Part shown: in pieces, positions 16,511 to 24,474 of the stretch
Numbering within the stretch: position 1 is the stretch's first letter
How the letters are laid out: every line of letters begins with the position of its first letter
Assembly (NCBI GenBank): GCA_017469275.1
Contig: JAFUGT010000147.1
Location: 1-54,146, forward strand
Direction: 5' to 3'
DNA length: 54,146 bases
Source: Lachnospiraceae bacterium
Lineage (GTDB): Bacteria; Bacillota; Clostridia; Lachnospirales; Lachnospiraceae
The notes under the pieces: generated by a model
What the model saw: the letters and a program-made list of their open reading frames with translations, nothing else
Told to the model about the DNA's origin: nothing
Databases searched by the model: none
Translations under genes and position numbers: made by a program

Positions 16511-16741
16511 TACTTACTCTTTAGGCGTTTGCGAAACGCGTGGGTATAGTCTATCTCATTGTGCATATTATACAGATTCCATAAACAGACCCTTTGCGAC
16601 CGTCGGTACTTATGCACCGTATTCTGGTGCATTAGTACCGCTACGTGAGCAACGGAGTGAGAACGTGTCTGTGTTGGAACTGCATAATATGCACAAAAGA
16701 GAAAACGTAAATTATCGTTTCGCAATTGCCTACTTACTCTT
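16511..16741. mobile_element. MITE-like palindromic element, copy 1, with target duplication
   Basis: A non-coding element of about 209 bp (16522-16730) has terminal inverted repeats (AGGCGTTTGCGAAACG and CGTTTCGCAATTGCCT), long inner arms (GTGCATATTATACAG near 16561 with CTGCATAATATGCAC near 16680) and a central 37-base hairpin (16604-16640). The whole unit can fold into one long hairpin. TACTTACTCTT occurs directly on both sides (16511-16521 and 16731-16741), giving a 9-11 bp target duplication. The insertion lies exactly at the deacetylase stop codon: the TAG now used comes from the element end. A second 209-bp copy lies at 32934-33142. Confidence 0.85.
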
Positions 16742-18304
16742 CTTCCTAAGACTATGATATATAGTTCCGTTGCTTAATGTGTAACCCCTATACTTGGCCA
16801 ATTCGGAAACTGTTACAAGTTGATACCCCTTCTTCTTGAGTGCAGGGATAATCCGAAGAGCTGCTCTCTTTGTAGGCTCATGAATATCATGCATAAGAAC
16901 GATATCGCCATCTTTGACATTATTCATTACCGCCGAAACAGTCTTTTCAGTATTTCTTGTCTTCCAGTCCAAAGTATCAATCGACCACAAAATTATAGGT
17001 TTACCCACAGCCCCCTGAACAGTTTTGCTGACTCCACCTCCCGGAGCTCTCATAGTTTTAGCCTTAGAGCCTGTAACATTTTTTATCTTAGCATCCGTAT
17101 CTGACATCTGCTTTGCCACAGCATCTGCCGATATAGTTGTCAGAATAGTATGGTCATAGGAATGATTACCTATCTCACAGCCTATCTTATGGGCGTTCTT
17201 AACAGCACTCTTATAATTATCGACATTGCACCCCAACACATAAAATGTTGCCCTTGCATCATTTTTCTTAAGACAGTCAACTATCTCCTGGGTATATCTT
17301 CCGGGACCGTCATCAAAGGTAATTGCCACCATCTTCTTATTGGGGTCTATATTGCTTGCATATATAGTGTATACCGAACTCTTTTTTTCATGGGTTTTCC
17401 CATCAGGAAGATTATATACATATGCAACTTTATATTTGTAGGTTTTTCCTTTTTTAACTTTTCCGTCAGAGTAATAAGCCTTTGTAGTCTCTGCAAGTTT
17501 TTTGTATTTTCCTGAAGAATTCTTCTTGTATATTATATATTTTTTAGCTGCAGGAACCTTGTCCCAGGATAATTTGATTTTCTTTGTTTTTGTAAATGAA
17601 GACTGTATCTCAAAACTCTCTGCATTATAATACTTATAAATTTTCTCAGAAGGTTCAGATGTATTCGCCTCATCATCCATTGCAACCACATAATACTCAT
17701 AAAGATTTCCGGCTTTAACAGTCTTATCTGTGTAGGATAGCTTTTTTGTCTCCGCAAGTTTCTTAAAGCCACTACTCTTATTGTAATTACCCGCGTTAGT
17801 TCTTCTGTATATTCTATATTTTTTTGCACCGTTTACCTTATCCCATTTTATCTTTGGATTGCCTTTTTTGTTAGCGTTATTGATATTTTGTGGCGGAAGC
17901 AATACATACTTTATACTTACTGAATTACTTTCCTTATCGACCTCTTTGTTTATAAGCCTTTTGACCTTATAATAATATGTAACACCTACTTCAACATTTG
18001 TGTCAGTATACTCCTGCTTTCCGGAAACATTCTCAATTGTTTTCAATGTACTATATGCATTGTCATTCTCCATTGAGCATTCTATCTGATATGATGCACC
18101 TTCTTCTGCCGTCCAGTATACCGTAATACCCGAATCGTCCTGCCGGGCTTCAATAACAAATGCTCCTTCATCACCAACTGTTGCTGTTGCATATGCAATC
18201 ATCCTATTATTTTCCATCGTTGACACAAGAATAAATGCAAAGCATATTGCCAAAACAATTGCCTTTGTAATGCTTAATACTTGTTTGGTTGTTTTTCTGT
18301 CCAT
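16730..18304 (-). CDS. secreted polysaccharide deacetylase with FnIII-like repeats
   Basis: A 524-residue protein with an N-terminal signal sequence (AIVLAICFAFILVS after basic residues), three fibronectin-III-like repeats (about 50-135, 140-225 and 230-315; recurring words such as KIKWDKVNGAKKYRIYRR and KLSWDKVPAAKKYIIYKK), and a C-terminal carbohydrate esterase family 4 domain. The NodB motifs are visible: AITFDDGPG (motif 1, Asp-Asp), GNHSYDH (zinc His pair), RAPGGG, DTLDWKTR and VLMHDIH. It most likely removes acetyl groups from peptidoglycan or a surface glycan outside the cell. Its stop codon and the three bases after it now belong to an inserted palindromic element; the uninterrupted gene would have ended at the same residue with TAA. 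Confidence 0.9.
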   Translation of the reverse strand: MDRKTTKQVLSITKAIVLAICFAFILVSTMENNRMIAYATATVGDEGAFVIEARQDDSGITVYWTAEEGASYQIECSMENDNAYSTLKTIENVSGKQEYTDTNVEVGVTYYYKVKRLINKEVDKESNSVSIKYVLLPPQNINNANKKGNPKIKWDKVNGAKKYRIYRRTNAGNYNKSSGFKKLAETKKLSYTDKTVKAGNLYEYYVVAMDDEANTSEPSEKIYKYYNAESFEIQSSFTKTKKIKLSWDKVPAAKKYIIYKKNSSGKYKKLAETTKAYYSDGKVKKGKTYKYKVAYVYNLPDGKTHEKKSSVYTIYASNIDPNKKMVAITFDDGPGRYTQEIVDCLKKNDARATFYVLGCNVDNYKSAVKNAHKIGCEIGNHSYDHTILTTISADAVAKQMSDTDAKIKNVTGSKAKTMRAPGGGVSKTVQGAVGKPIILWSIDTLDWKTRNTEKTVSAVMNNVKDGDIVLMHDIHEPTKRAALRIIPALKKKGYQLVTVSELAKYRGYTLSNGTIYHSLRKKSK

Positions 18305-18414
18305 CTCATGCTACTCCTTGTCTATAATATATTAAAGTTCAGTATACCACGAACCATAGAGAATATCTAGACAATTTAACCTAAATAGTGATGTCATTTT
18401 TTTCATTTACCCCC

Positions 18415-18443
18415 TTGTCAGTTTACGATTCGATTGTTATACT
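18415..18443 (+). promoter_or_regulatory. sigma-A promoter of the PurF-like gene
   Basis: TTGTCA (18415-18420) and TATACT (18438-18443) are spaced by 17 bases. The short leader shows no recognisable purine riboswitch. Confidence 0.75.
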
Positions 18444-18518
18444 AGTAAAGCCGTAACGGGCAATTACTGTTAAATAATATCTTTTAACCATATTAAACAA
18501 TAAGATAAGGAGAATAAA

Positions 18519-19928
18519 ATGGGCGGATTTTTTGGAGTTGTTGCTAAAGAAGATTGTTTGTTTGATTTGTTTTTCGGAACAGACTATCACTCTCATCTAG
18601 GAACAAGAAGAGGTGGTATGGCTGTATACGGAAAGAAAGGCTTTGATCGTGCCATCCATAATATTGAGAATTCACCCTTCCGTACAAAGTTTGACAAAGA
18701 TATGCGTGAGATGGAAGGTAATATGGGAATCGGCTGTATCTCTGATTATGAACCACAGCCACTTATAGTAAGATCTCATCATGGTACATATGCCATAACG
18801 ACCGTCAGCAAGATCAATAATACCGATGAAATAGTCGACAAACTATTTAATGATGGTAATTCTCATTTTCTGGAAATGAGCGGTGGCGATATCAATCCAA
18901 CAGAATTGGTTGCTGCTATTATCAATCAAAAAGAAAACATTATTGACGGAATCAACTATGCTTTGGAATTGATAGACGGTTCTTTAACCCTTATGGTACT
19001 TACTCCCAAGGGTATATACGGAGCCAGAGACCGCTATGGCCGTACTCCAATGGCAATCGGTAAAAAAAAGGATGCTTTCTGCCTTACATTTGAAGATTTT
19101 GCATACAGAAATCTTGGATACGAAGATTACAAAGAATTAGGTCCCGGAGAAATTGTTGTTGTTGACACAGAAGGCGTCAGAACCTTAGTGCAGCCCGGCA
19201 AAGATATGAAGATATGTACTTTCTTATGGGTTTATTATGGATATCCCTCAAGTTCGTATGAAGGAATCAGCGTTGAGCAGATGCGATATAACTGCGGTAA
19301 ATGTCTTGCGGAACGCGACAATGTCAAACCTGATATAGTAGCCGGCGTACCTGATTCAGGAACTGCTCATGCAGTAGGTTATTCCAACGCATCAGGAATT
19401 CCCTTTTCAAGACCATTTATCAAATATACTCCGACCTGGCCCCGTTCATTTATGCCTACGATTCAAAGTAAGAGAGATCTTATTGCAAGAATGAAACTGC
19501 TGCCGGTTCATGATCTTATCAAAGATAAAAGTCTTCTTCTCATAGATGATTCAATCGTGAGAGGTACTCAGTTAAGAGAGACTACAGAATTCTTATATCA
19601 AAGCGGTGCAAAGGAAGTTCATATAAGACCTGCCTGCCCACCTTTGTTATATGGATGTAAATATCTCAACTTCTCTCGTTCGTCTTCGGAAATGGATCTT
19701 ATAACAAGACGTGTTATCGCCAAGTTAGAAGGTACCGAAGATATATCAGATGAAGTACTCAAAGAATATGCCAACCCCGAATCTCCGAAATACGAACAGA
19801 TGTTAGAAGAAATCAGAAAAGAACTTAACTTCACATCTCTTCGATATAACAGATTGGACGATATGCTCTCATCTGTCGGCATCCCGGAAGATAAATTATG
19901 TACCTATTGCTGGGACGGAAGAGAATAA
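18519..19928 (+). CDS. PurF-like amidophosphoribosyltransferase paralogue lacking the catalytic Cys
   Basis: The 469-residue protein aligns by motif to glutamine phosphoribosylpyrophosphate amidotransferase over its full length. The N-terminal nucleophile Cys (normally Met-Cys-Gly) is Gly: it begins MGGFFGVVAKEDC. The usual Gln-binding GHxRYxT segment is replaced by GIGCISDYEPQPL. By contrast the PRPP loop LLIDDSIVRGTQ is intact, and four cysteines that match the Bacillus PurF iron-sulfur ligands remain (in KICTFLW, PPLLYGCKYL and CTYCWDGRE). So it may bind PRPP, sense oxygen through a cluster, and use ammonia or act as a regulator, but should not hydrolyse glutamine. AAGGAG lies eight bases before the ATG. 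It is monocistronic, with its own promoter and terminator. Confidence 0.88.
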   Translation: MGGFFGVVAKEDCLFDLFFGTDYHSHLGTRRGGMAVYGKKGFDRAIHNIENSPFRTKFDKDMREMEGNMGIGCISDYEPQPLIVRSHHGTYAITTVSKINNTDEIVDKLFNDGNSHFLEMSGGDINPTELVAAIINQKENIIDGINYALELIDGSLTLMVLTPKGIYGARDRYGRTPMAIGKKKDAFCLTFEDFAYRNLGYEDYKELGPGEIVVVDTEGVRTLVQPGKDMKICTFLWVYYGYPSSSYEGISVEQMRYNCGKCLAERDNVKPDIVAGVPDSGTAHAVGYSNASGIPFSRPFIKYTPTWPRSFMPTIQSKRDLIARMKLLPVHDLIKDKSLLLIDDSIVRGTQLRETTEFLYQSGAKEVHIRPACPPLLYGCKYLNFSRSSSEMDLITRRVIAKLEGTEDISDEVLKEYANPESPKYEQMLEEIRKELNFTSLRYNRLDDMLSSVGIPEDKLCTYCWDGRE

Positions 19929-19944
19929 TCCCCTACAAATATTT

Positions 19945-19993
19945 CGCCTCACAGAGTTATATGCACACGCAAGCTCTGTGAGGCTCATTTTTT
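19945..19993. terminator. terminator of the PurF-like gene
   Basis: An 11-bp stem GCCTCACAGAG/CTCTGTGAGGC (19945-19983) is followed by TCATTTTTTC. The T tract overlaps the stop end of the convergent minus-strand gene. Confidence 0.88.
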
Positions 19994-20527
19994 CATCTCT
20001 TCTGTTATTTCATATCCCAATTCTTTCAATCTTTCAACAAGATACCTGTAACCGCCACGAAGTTTTTTCTTCATATTGACTGCATCACTCTTAAGCATTG
20101 AATACAATTCGTCTGTATTGTCTATTCCATATTTCCTTATTGCACTTTCAAGATGTATCGTAAGCTCCATATCCGCTATAGATACCGGTAAGCCTGATAC
20201 CGGTTCCTGCTTTTTCTCACTTACAGATTGAATATAAATGATACTCGGCTTCGGTCTGGCAAGCTCATCATTTTGACCACTAATCCCAATAGTGAGATCA
20301 ACATCCATCAGAAGCTCGCTAAGTATCGAGGACAACTTAACTTCGTCTCCAAGCTTAGCCTTACGCCTTAACTCGGCGTCTATATACCTTGCTTCAGCCT
20401 GACACACCCTGCAATCTCCTGCACAATCCTTTTCATGTTGTTCCGATTGCATATATACTATATCATTATGTTCAGCAATTCTTCTTCGTATTCTCTGAAG
20501 CCATTTTCTTCTTTCTTCTCCTGTCAT
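19985..20527 (-). CDS. unknown protein with cysteine cluster and RNA-polymerase-alpha-CTD-like end
   Basis: The 180-residue protein is not one I can name. Near the N-terminus it has H31-x3-C35-x3-C39-x2-C42, a possible zinc or iron site in a helical region. The C-terminal 60 residues (LTIHLESAIRKYGIDNTDEL, then YRYLVERLKELGY) resemble the helix-hairpin-helix fold of the RNA polymerase alpha C-terminal domain, suggesting DNA or protein contact. It is 38 bases downstream of a DUF2225 gene on the same strand, and likely forms a two-gene operon with it. ATG is preceded by AAGGAG. Confidence 0.65.
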   Translation of the reverse strand: MTGEERRKWLQRIRRRIAEHNDIVYMQSEQHEKDCAGDCRVCQAEARYIDAELRRKAKLGDEVKLSSILSELLMDVDLTIGISGQNDELARPKPSIIYIQSVSEKKQEPVSGLPVSIADMELTIHLESAIRKYGIDNTDELYSMLKSDAVNMKKKLRGGYRYLVERLKELGYEITEEMKK

Positions 20528-20565
20528 AAAACAACTCCTTCGATATCACCCGGATCATATATTAA

Positions 20566-21345
20566 TCACTGTCCATTTGCTTCCTGTTCTTTAAGTCTCT
20601 CCCTGACTATCTCTTTCAGATCAAATGCTTTATCCTTGACCCTTGGATTAACGGTACGACTTGCCATAAGTCTGGATAACAATGTCATTGCATCTGCATA
20701 TTTCTCCAGTCTGTTAGCTAATGCAGAACAAAGATACATAAGAGTATCTTCATCCATTCCTGCGATTGGAAAATCCTCCTCGGATATGGCCTTCATGAAT
20801 CCATCATAAGCAAGTTCCAAACATCTTGTCTCTTCTATTTTCAAACCTTCTTTTTCTTCAGGCTTCAAGAAGTCGCTTTCAGCATATAATTTACCTCTCA
20901 CTACCCAGCCACGTTTTAGATATGTATATGCTTTTCTGCTTCCTTTAAAAGCCGCAAGCTCATTACATCTACAGGCAAATTCATATAATTTAAGAGATTC
21001 GTCATATGAAAGTCTGTTACCTCCAAGGAACACTCTTTCATTATTAAATGAAGGCATTCCGTTTTGCAACATCTTTCTCCATACCGGTATCATCTCATTA
21101 AAATATCTGGACAATGCTCCATACCCACATATAGGACACACGACCACCTCATACTTTATAGGATCCACCCATCTGAATTTGGGACGAAGATCTTCATCCA
21201 TTCCCTGTGAATATAATTTTGATGATCTCACAGTTAATGATTTGAAATGCTCATCACAGATAGGGCAGACATATGACTTTGGAAAAAGGCAGGCCTCCTC
21301 CTGTTTGATTATCTTATTATATTCTTCAATTGATAATTCACCCAT
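20566..21345 (-). CDS. DUF2225 zinc-ribbon protein
   Basis: A 259-residue protein with the DUF2225 layout: an N-terminal paired zinc ribbon (YVCPICDEHF near residue 26 and VVCPICGYGA near 70) followed by a helical, TPR-like C-terminal half (about 120-250, with AITFLSR-like repeats such as YADAMTLLSRLMASR). The family is widespread in clostridia and of unknown function. GGGAG lies six bases before the ATG at 21345; a GTG directly upstream could also start translation. The adjacent downstream gene also carries a metal-type cysteine cluster. Confidence 0.85.
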   Translation of the reverse strand: MGELSIEEYNKIIKQEEACLFPKSYVCPICDEHFKSLTVRSSKLYSQGMDEDLRPKFRWVDPIKYEVVVCPICGYGALSRYFNEMIPVWRKMLQNGMPSFNNERVFLGGNRLSYDESLKLYEFACRCNELAAFKGSRKAYTYLKRGWVVRGKLYAESDFLKPEEKEGLKIEETRCLELAYDGFMKAISEEDFPIAGMDEDTLMYLCSALANRLEKYADAMTLLSRLMASRTVNPRVKDKAFDLKEIVRERLKEQEANGQ

Positions 21346-21504
21346 CACATACTCCCATATCCCATCCCCAATGTACTTACAACATTGGCGTAAGAACTTC
21401 TTTTGAAATTAATGATATGTTAACTACCGGTATCGACTTGAACCATCCGTAGTTTATGCATACATTTGTATAACACAATATACCATTATACTCATCTAAA
21501 ATCA

Positions 21505-21546
21505 ACAAAAAAATACCCATCCGCACAATACGGACAGGTATTATTT
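21505..21546 (-). terminator. terminator of the beta-helix lipoprotein gene
   Basis: A broken stem AATACC-TCCG/CGGA-GGTATT (21512-21542, with one CA/CA internal bulge) is followed on the minus strand by seven T residues. Confidence 0.8.
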
Positions 21547-21613
21547 TATATTTCTAAAATTCCCCAATTTTCAATATTTTCAGTTGTCAAAATTTGTTTT
21601 TTTATTTAGCTTT

Positions 21614-23191
21614 TTATTCGGGTTTGGCAGGTGGTGTGCTTCCGTCTCCTCCGGGGCCTCCTGATGTATCTCCATCAGGCTTTTCAGGCGGGGTGCTTCC
21701 GTCTCCTCCGGGACCTCCTGATGTATCTCCATCAGGCTTTTCAGGCGGGGTGCTTCCATCTCCTCCGGGGCCTCCGTTACCATCTTTTTCTGTACCATCC
21801 GGCGCATTTCCACGCTCATCACTGCCATTGCTTTCAGATACTATCTCCACTGCCTCACCTTCCGACGTTGTTCCCTCAGTATACTCCTCTCCATCTACAT
21901 ATAACTTATATCCGTTAAGATTGATGGAATCTGCATCACATGTAAGGGATGAAATATAAGAATCACCTGTAAGTGTCCATGTACTGCCACCACTTATCTC
22001 AACATACACATCACCCTTTTGACCGTCTGAATTGATTGCACCCTCAAAAGAAGAACCTTCTGTCAGATACAAGTTCAAAGCAGACACATCATCCACTATC
22101 ATATCGCCGTTGATGGTTTGTTTAACCGCAGTTAAATTTATTTTACCACCATTAGAACCTTCATTACCCCAACCTGCTGCCTCTGCACGAAGGAATATAC
22201 CGTCAGAATCCTCATTTACTATATCAGCATCCGTTAGATTAATCTCGCAGGCCGTATTATTAACGAAGAATATATCACCATTTTTATTCGTCAGTGTACC
22301 GCCATCCATTGTAAATGAAGATGTTCCCGAAGCCGCATCCCCTGACATGGATTGATATATCATAACCGCCTGATAATAATCAGACTTATCGCTGTTTTTT
22401 GTATTATTATCTGCAGTTAAATTACAGTTGTTTAAGGTAACTGAATTCTTACCTTCCACCACTATACCTTGTGATGCTGTTGACACCATATCGGAATCAT
22501 TTACAGTAATATCCGCTGTTGAATACACAACAGGAGATCCTGTTCCATCAGTTGTGTATGAGCCTCCGTTAACAGTAACTGTCCCGCCACCCCTGTCAGA
22601 GCGTATAGCGGCTGATGAATTACCGGTGGTATGAATGGTAAGGTTTGTGGCATTCATTGTTCCACCGCCGGTGGTCATTAATCCGCCTGAACAATTACCG
22701 GTAGTCTCTATTACCGAATCCGATATATTGACTGTCGTTCCCTCACCATAGGAAAACACTCCATTTGCATGCGCACCGTCCGACTCGATAAGTGAATCGC
22801 TTATTGTCAGTGTCGCACCGTTAGTGGCAAATATTGTTGCGTTTTCACCATAGAAATCTGCTTCATCGCCATCCGAATCACCACTCTTTGTAACTCCTAT
22901 GTTAGAATATGTTTCTTCTGTTCCATCAGCCTCTATTGCATGCTCTCCACTAACGGAATTATCATAAGTTTCATTGACCGTTATATCATCCTTTGAAAGA
23001 TGGCCGGTGCCCGCCACACTCACATTCGTTTCACTGTCTGTATCATCACTTTTCTCATCTGCAAGTTCACCGGATATTTCCACCTGTTGCTCGGACTTAA
23101 CCCCCTCAGAAGTATTTACTGTTCCGCATCCCGCAAGACTTGCTATCATCATAGCACTCATGATCATAAATGAATATTGACTTCTTCTCAT
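21614..23191 (-). CDS. lipoprotein with beta-helix repeats and Pro/Gly-rich repeat tail
   Basis: The 525-residue protein has a lipoprotein signal (MIASLAGCG, lipobox Leu-Ala-Gly-Cys at about residues 19-22), a short acidic linker, and about 350 residues of right-handed beta-helix-like repeats (NGATLTISDSLIESDGAHAN, then TVNISDSVIETTGN, TVTVNGGSYTTDG, SVTLNNCNLTADNN). The C-terminus is a 19-residue repeat (GGPGGDGSTPPEKPDGDTS), present nearly three times. It should be anchored to the membrane outer face and display the helix; adhesin or glycan-interacting roles fit, but no catalytic motif is seen. AGGAGG lies eight bases before the ATG. The tail repeat is encoded by 57-bp tandem DNA repeats, which can change in number. 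Confidence 0.8.
   Translation of the reverse strand: MRRSQYSFMIMSAMMIASLAGCGTVNTSEGVKSEQQVEISGELADEKSDDTDSETNVSVAGTGHLSKDDITVNETYDNSVSGEHAIEADGTEETYSNIGVTKSGDSDGDEADFYGENATIFATNGATLTISDSLIESDGAHANGVFSYGEGTTVNISDSVIETTGNCSGGLMTTGGGTMNATNLTIHTTGNSSAAIRSDRGGGTVTVNGGSYTTDGTGSPVVYSTADITVNDSDMVSTASQGIVVEGKNSVTLNNCNLTADNNTKNSDKSDYYQAVMIYQSMSGDAASGTSSFTMDGGTLTNKNGDIFFVNNTACEINLTDADIVNEDSDGIFLRAEAAGWGNEGSNGGKINLTAVKQTINGDMIVDDVSALNLYLTEGSSFEGAINSDGQKGDVYVEISGGSTWTLTGDSYISSLTCDADSINLNGYKLYVDGEEYTEGTTSEGEAVEIVSESNGSDERGNAPDGTEKDGNGGPGGDGSTPPEKPDGDTSGGPGGDGSTPPEKPDGDTSGGPGGDGSTPPAKPE
21624..21776. repeat. 57-bp coding tandem repeat
   Basis: GTGCTTCCGTCTCCTCC recurs at 21636, 21693 and (with one change) 21750, exactly 57 bases apart, giving about 2.7 units. 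The repeats keep the reading frame of the lipoprotein gene. Confidence 0.92.
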
Positions 23192-23337
23192 AGTAATCGC
23201 CTCCTATATATAATTCTAATTTATCTCTGTTATTATCCAACAAACTAACATTTATTTGTCAAAACATTTTACATATTGTTTGTTGATAGGCTTACTATAA
23301 GACCTGAATCTTAAAAGAACATTGAAAAAAATATTAT

Positions 23338-23371
23338 TTTAAAAAAAGAAGAGACATTTTACTGCCTCTTC
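23338..23371 (-). terminator. terminator overlapping the NUDIX stop codon
   Basis: GAAGAG (23348-23353) pairs with CTCTTC (23366-23371); the minus strand then has seven T residues. The stem contains the NUDIX gene stop codon. Confidence 0.75.
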
Positions 23372-23844
23372 CCATCAAGATATACTTCTATAAGTTCATC
23401 GCTTTTTGAATACACCAGTTTAAGTGAAAAATATGGTCTGCCTTCCGCCAGCAGACGAAAGAATATCTTATCTCCTTCCCAGATATTAAGATTATCAACT
23501 TCCGCCTTATCAATCCAGACAAGTTCTCCCTCATCACAGTCAATTATTTCACCTGAATAATTGTCGGCAGTGTAAAGATGCATATACTCCACCACATCAT
23601 CACCATATATGAAGGTTATTATGCCTCTGGCACGATATGATAAAAGTGTAAGTCCTGTCTCTTCCATGACTTCCCGTTTCAAACATTCGTCCGGACTCTC
23701 ACCATATTCAAAATGTCCGCCAACACCGATATATTTGTCCTTATTGATGTCTTTTTCTTTTTTGACCCTATGCATCATAAGATATTTATCATCCTTTTCG
23801 ATGTAACACAGGGTTGTCAGTTCCGGTACTGTATCTTCTTTCAT
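23359..23844 (-). CDS. NUDIX hydrolase
   Basis: A 161-residue protein with a complete NUDIX box starting GGHFEYGESPDECLKREV and followed by MEETG (about residues 42-65). The GGHFE form and the size suggest an 8-oxo-dGTP diphosphatase-like enzyme cleaning oxidised nucleotides, but specificity cannot be read from sequence. The start at 23844 is chosen because AGGAG lies eight bases before it; the 15 extra residues of the longer frame are not family-like. It follows the TSCPD gene on the same strand by about 55 bases and likely shares its transcript. Confidence 0.9.
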   Translation of the reverse strand: MKEDTVPELTTLCYIEKDDKYLMMHRVKKEKDINKDKYIGVGGHFEYGESPDECLKREVMEETGLTLLSYRARGIITFIYGDDVVEYMHLYTADNYSGEIIDCDEGELVWIDKAEVDNLNIWEGDKIFFRLLAEGRPYFSLKLVYSKSDELIEVYLDGKRQ

Positions 23845-23898
23845 TGCTGTTCTCCTGTTAACAGTTTCCTTCATATGACTGCAAAACAATTATATAAT

Positions 23899-24156
23899 TT
23901 AATCAGCCTTCAAAGCTTCATCGATAGATCTTGCAAGCTGGTCGGCACAAGACGTCCCTCTGCCTTTACAGTCGTTACCACGCAGAATGTCTGCTGCACG
24001 TTTTGCATCTGTACCTTCTAACAGTCTGCCGATTGCTTTCAAATTACCGTTACAGCCGCCTACAAATTGAAGATTGTATATCTTTCCATCATCATCCAGA
24101 TCATAGGTTATCTGTGAAGAGCATACGCCTCTTGGTCTATATGTGTATTGTTTCAT
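23899..24156 (-). CDS. TSCPD domain protein (TIGR03905 type)
   Basis: An 85-residue protein matching the small TSCPD-domain family: PRGVCSSQITYDLDDDGKI, then FVGGCNGNLKAIGRLLEG, CKGRGTSCADQLARSI. The TSCxDQ motif is shared with the C-terminal part of adenosylcobalamin-dependent ribonucleotide reductase. The four cysteines suggest a metal site. The function of the stand-alone family is not known. GAGGTGG lies nine bases before the ATG. Confidence 0.88.
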   Translation of the reverse strand: MKQYTYRPRGVCSSQITYDLDDDGKIYNLQFVGGCNGNLKAIGRLLEGTDAKRAADILRGNDCKGRGTSCADQLARSIDEALKAD

Positions 24157-24264
24157 CTTAATTCCACCTCTGTAAACGCATATTTATATTTGACTAACTC
24201 CGGTCGGATGCCGATCCCGTAACCCGTCACCTATTGACTTCGAACGGTATCAGGCTTCGGTTAT

Positions 24265-24474
24265 CTACGCAACGGAAACAACAGTGTAATCCTTATCCTC
24301 AACAGCCTTCTTTAATACATCGTCAGATACTTCCGTAGAAAGAGAAACCTCTGCAGTCCCTTTTTCATGACTGACAACAGCCTCTGATACACCCTCAATT
24401 GCCTCTAACGCCTTTTTGACAGTTGCCTCGCAGTGACCACACATCATACCCTCAATTTTCATTGTCTTACTCAT
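24265..24474 (-). CDS. copZ: internal CopZ start within the copA gene
   Basis: Within the copA frame, the ATG at 24474-24472 is preceded by AAGGAGG with 8 bases spacing (GGAGG at 24487-24483). Translation from here gives a 69-residue protein with the GMMCGHC copper motif, the usual length of a free CopZ chaperone. The ribosome binding site codes for Lys-Glu-Glu in the long form. This can be an in-frame fusion scar or a dual-translation design that yields both CopA and CopZ. Confidence 0.6.
   Translation of the reverse strand: MSKTMKIEGMMCGHCEATVKKALEAIEGVSEAVVSHEKGTAEVSLSTEVSDDVLKKAVEDKDYTVVSVA

Noticed and set aside
18444..18518. Purine or PRPP riboswitch before the PurF-like gene
   Set aside because: The leader is about 70 bases long and shows none of the conserved purine aptamer core or a terminator hairpin.
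24157..24264. GC-richer gap between copA and the TSCPD gene as a small RNA gene
   Set aside because: Only short hairpins without T tracts and no promoter could be recognised.
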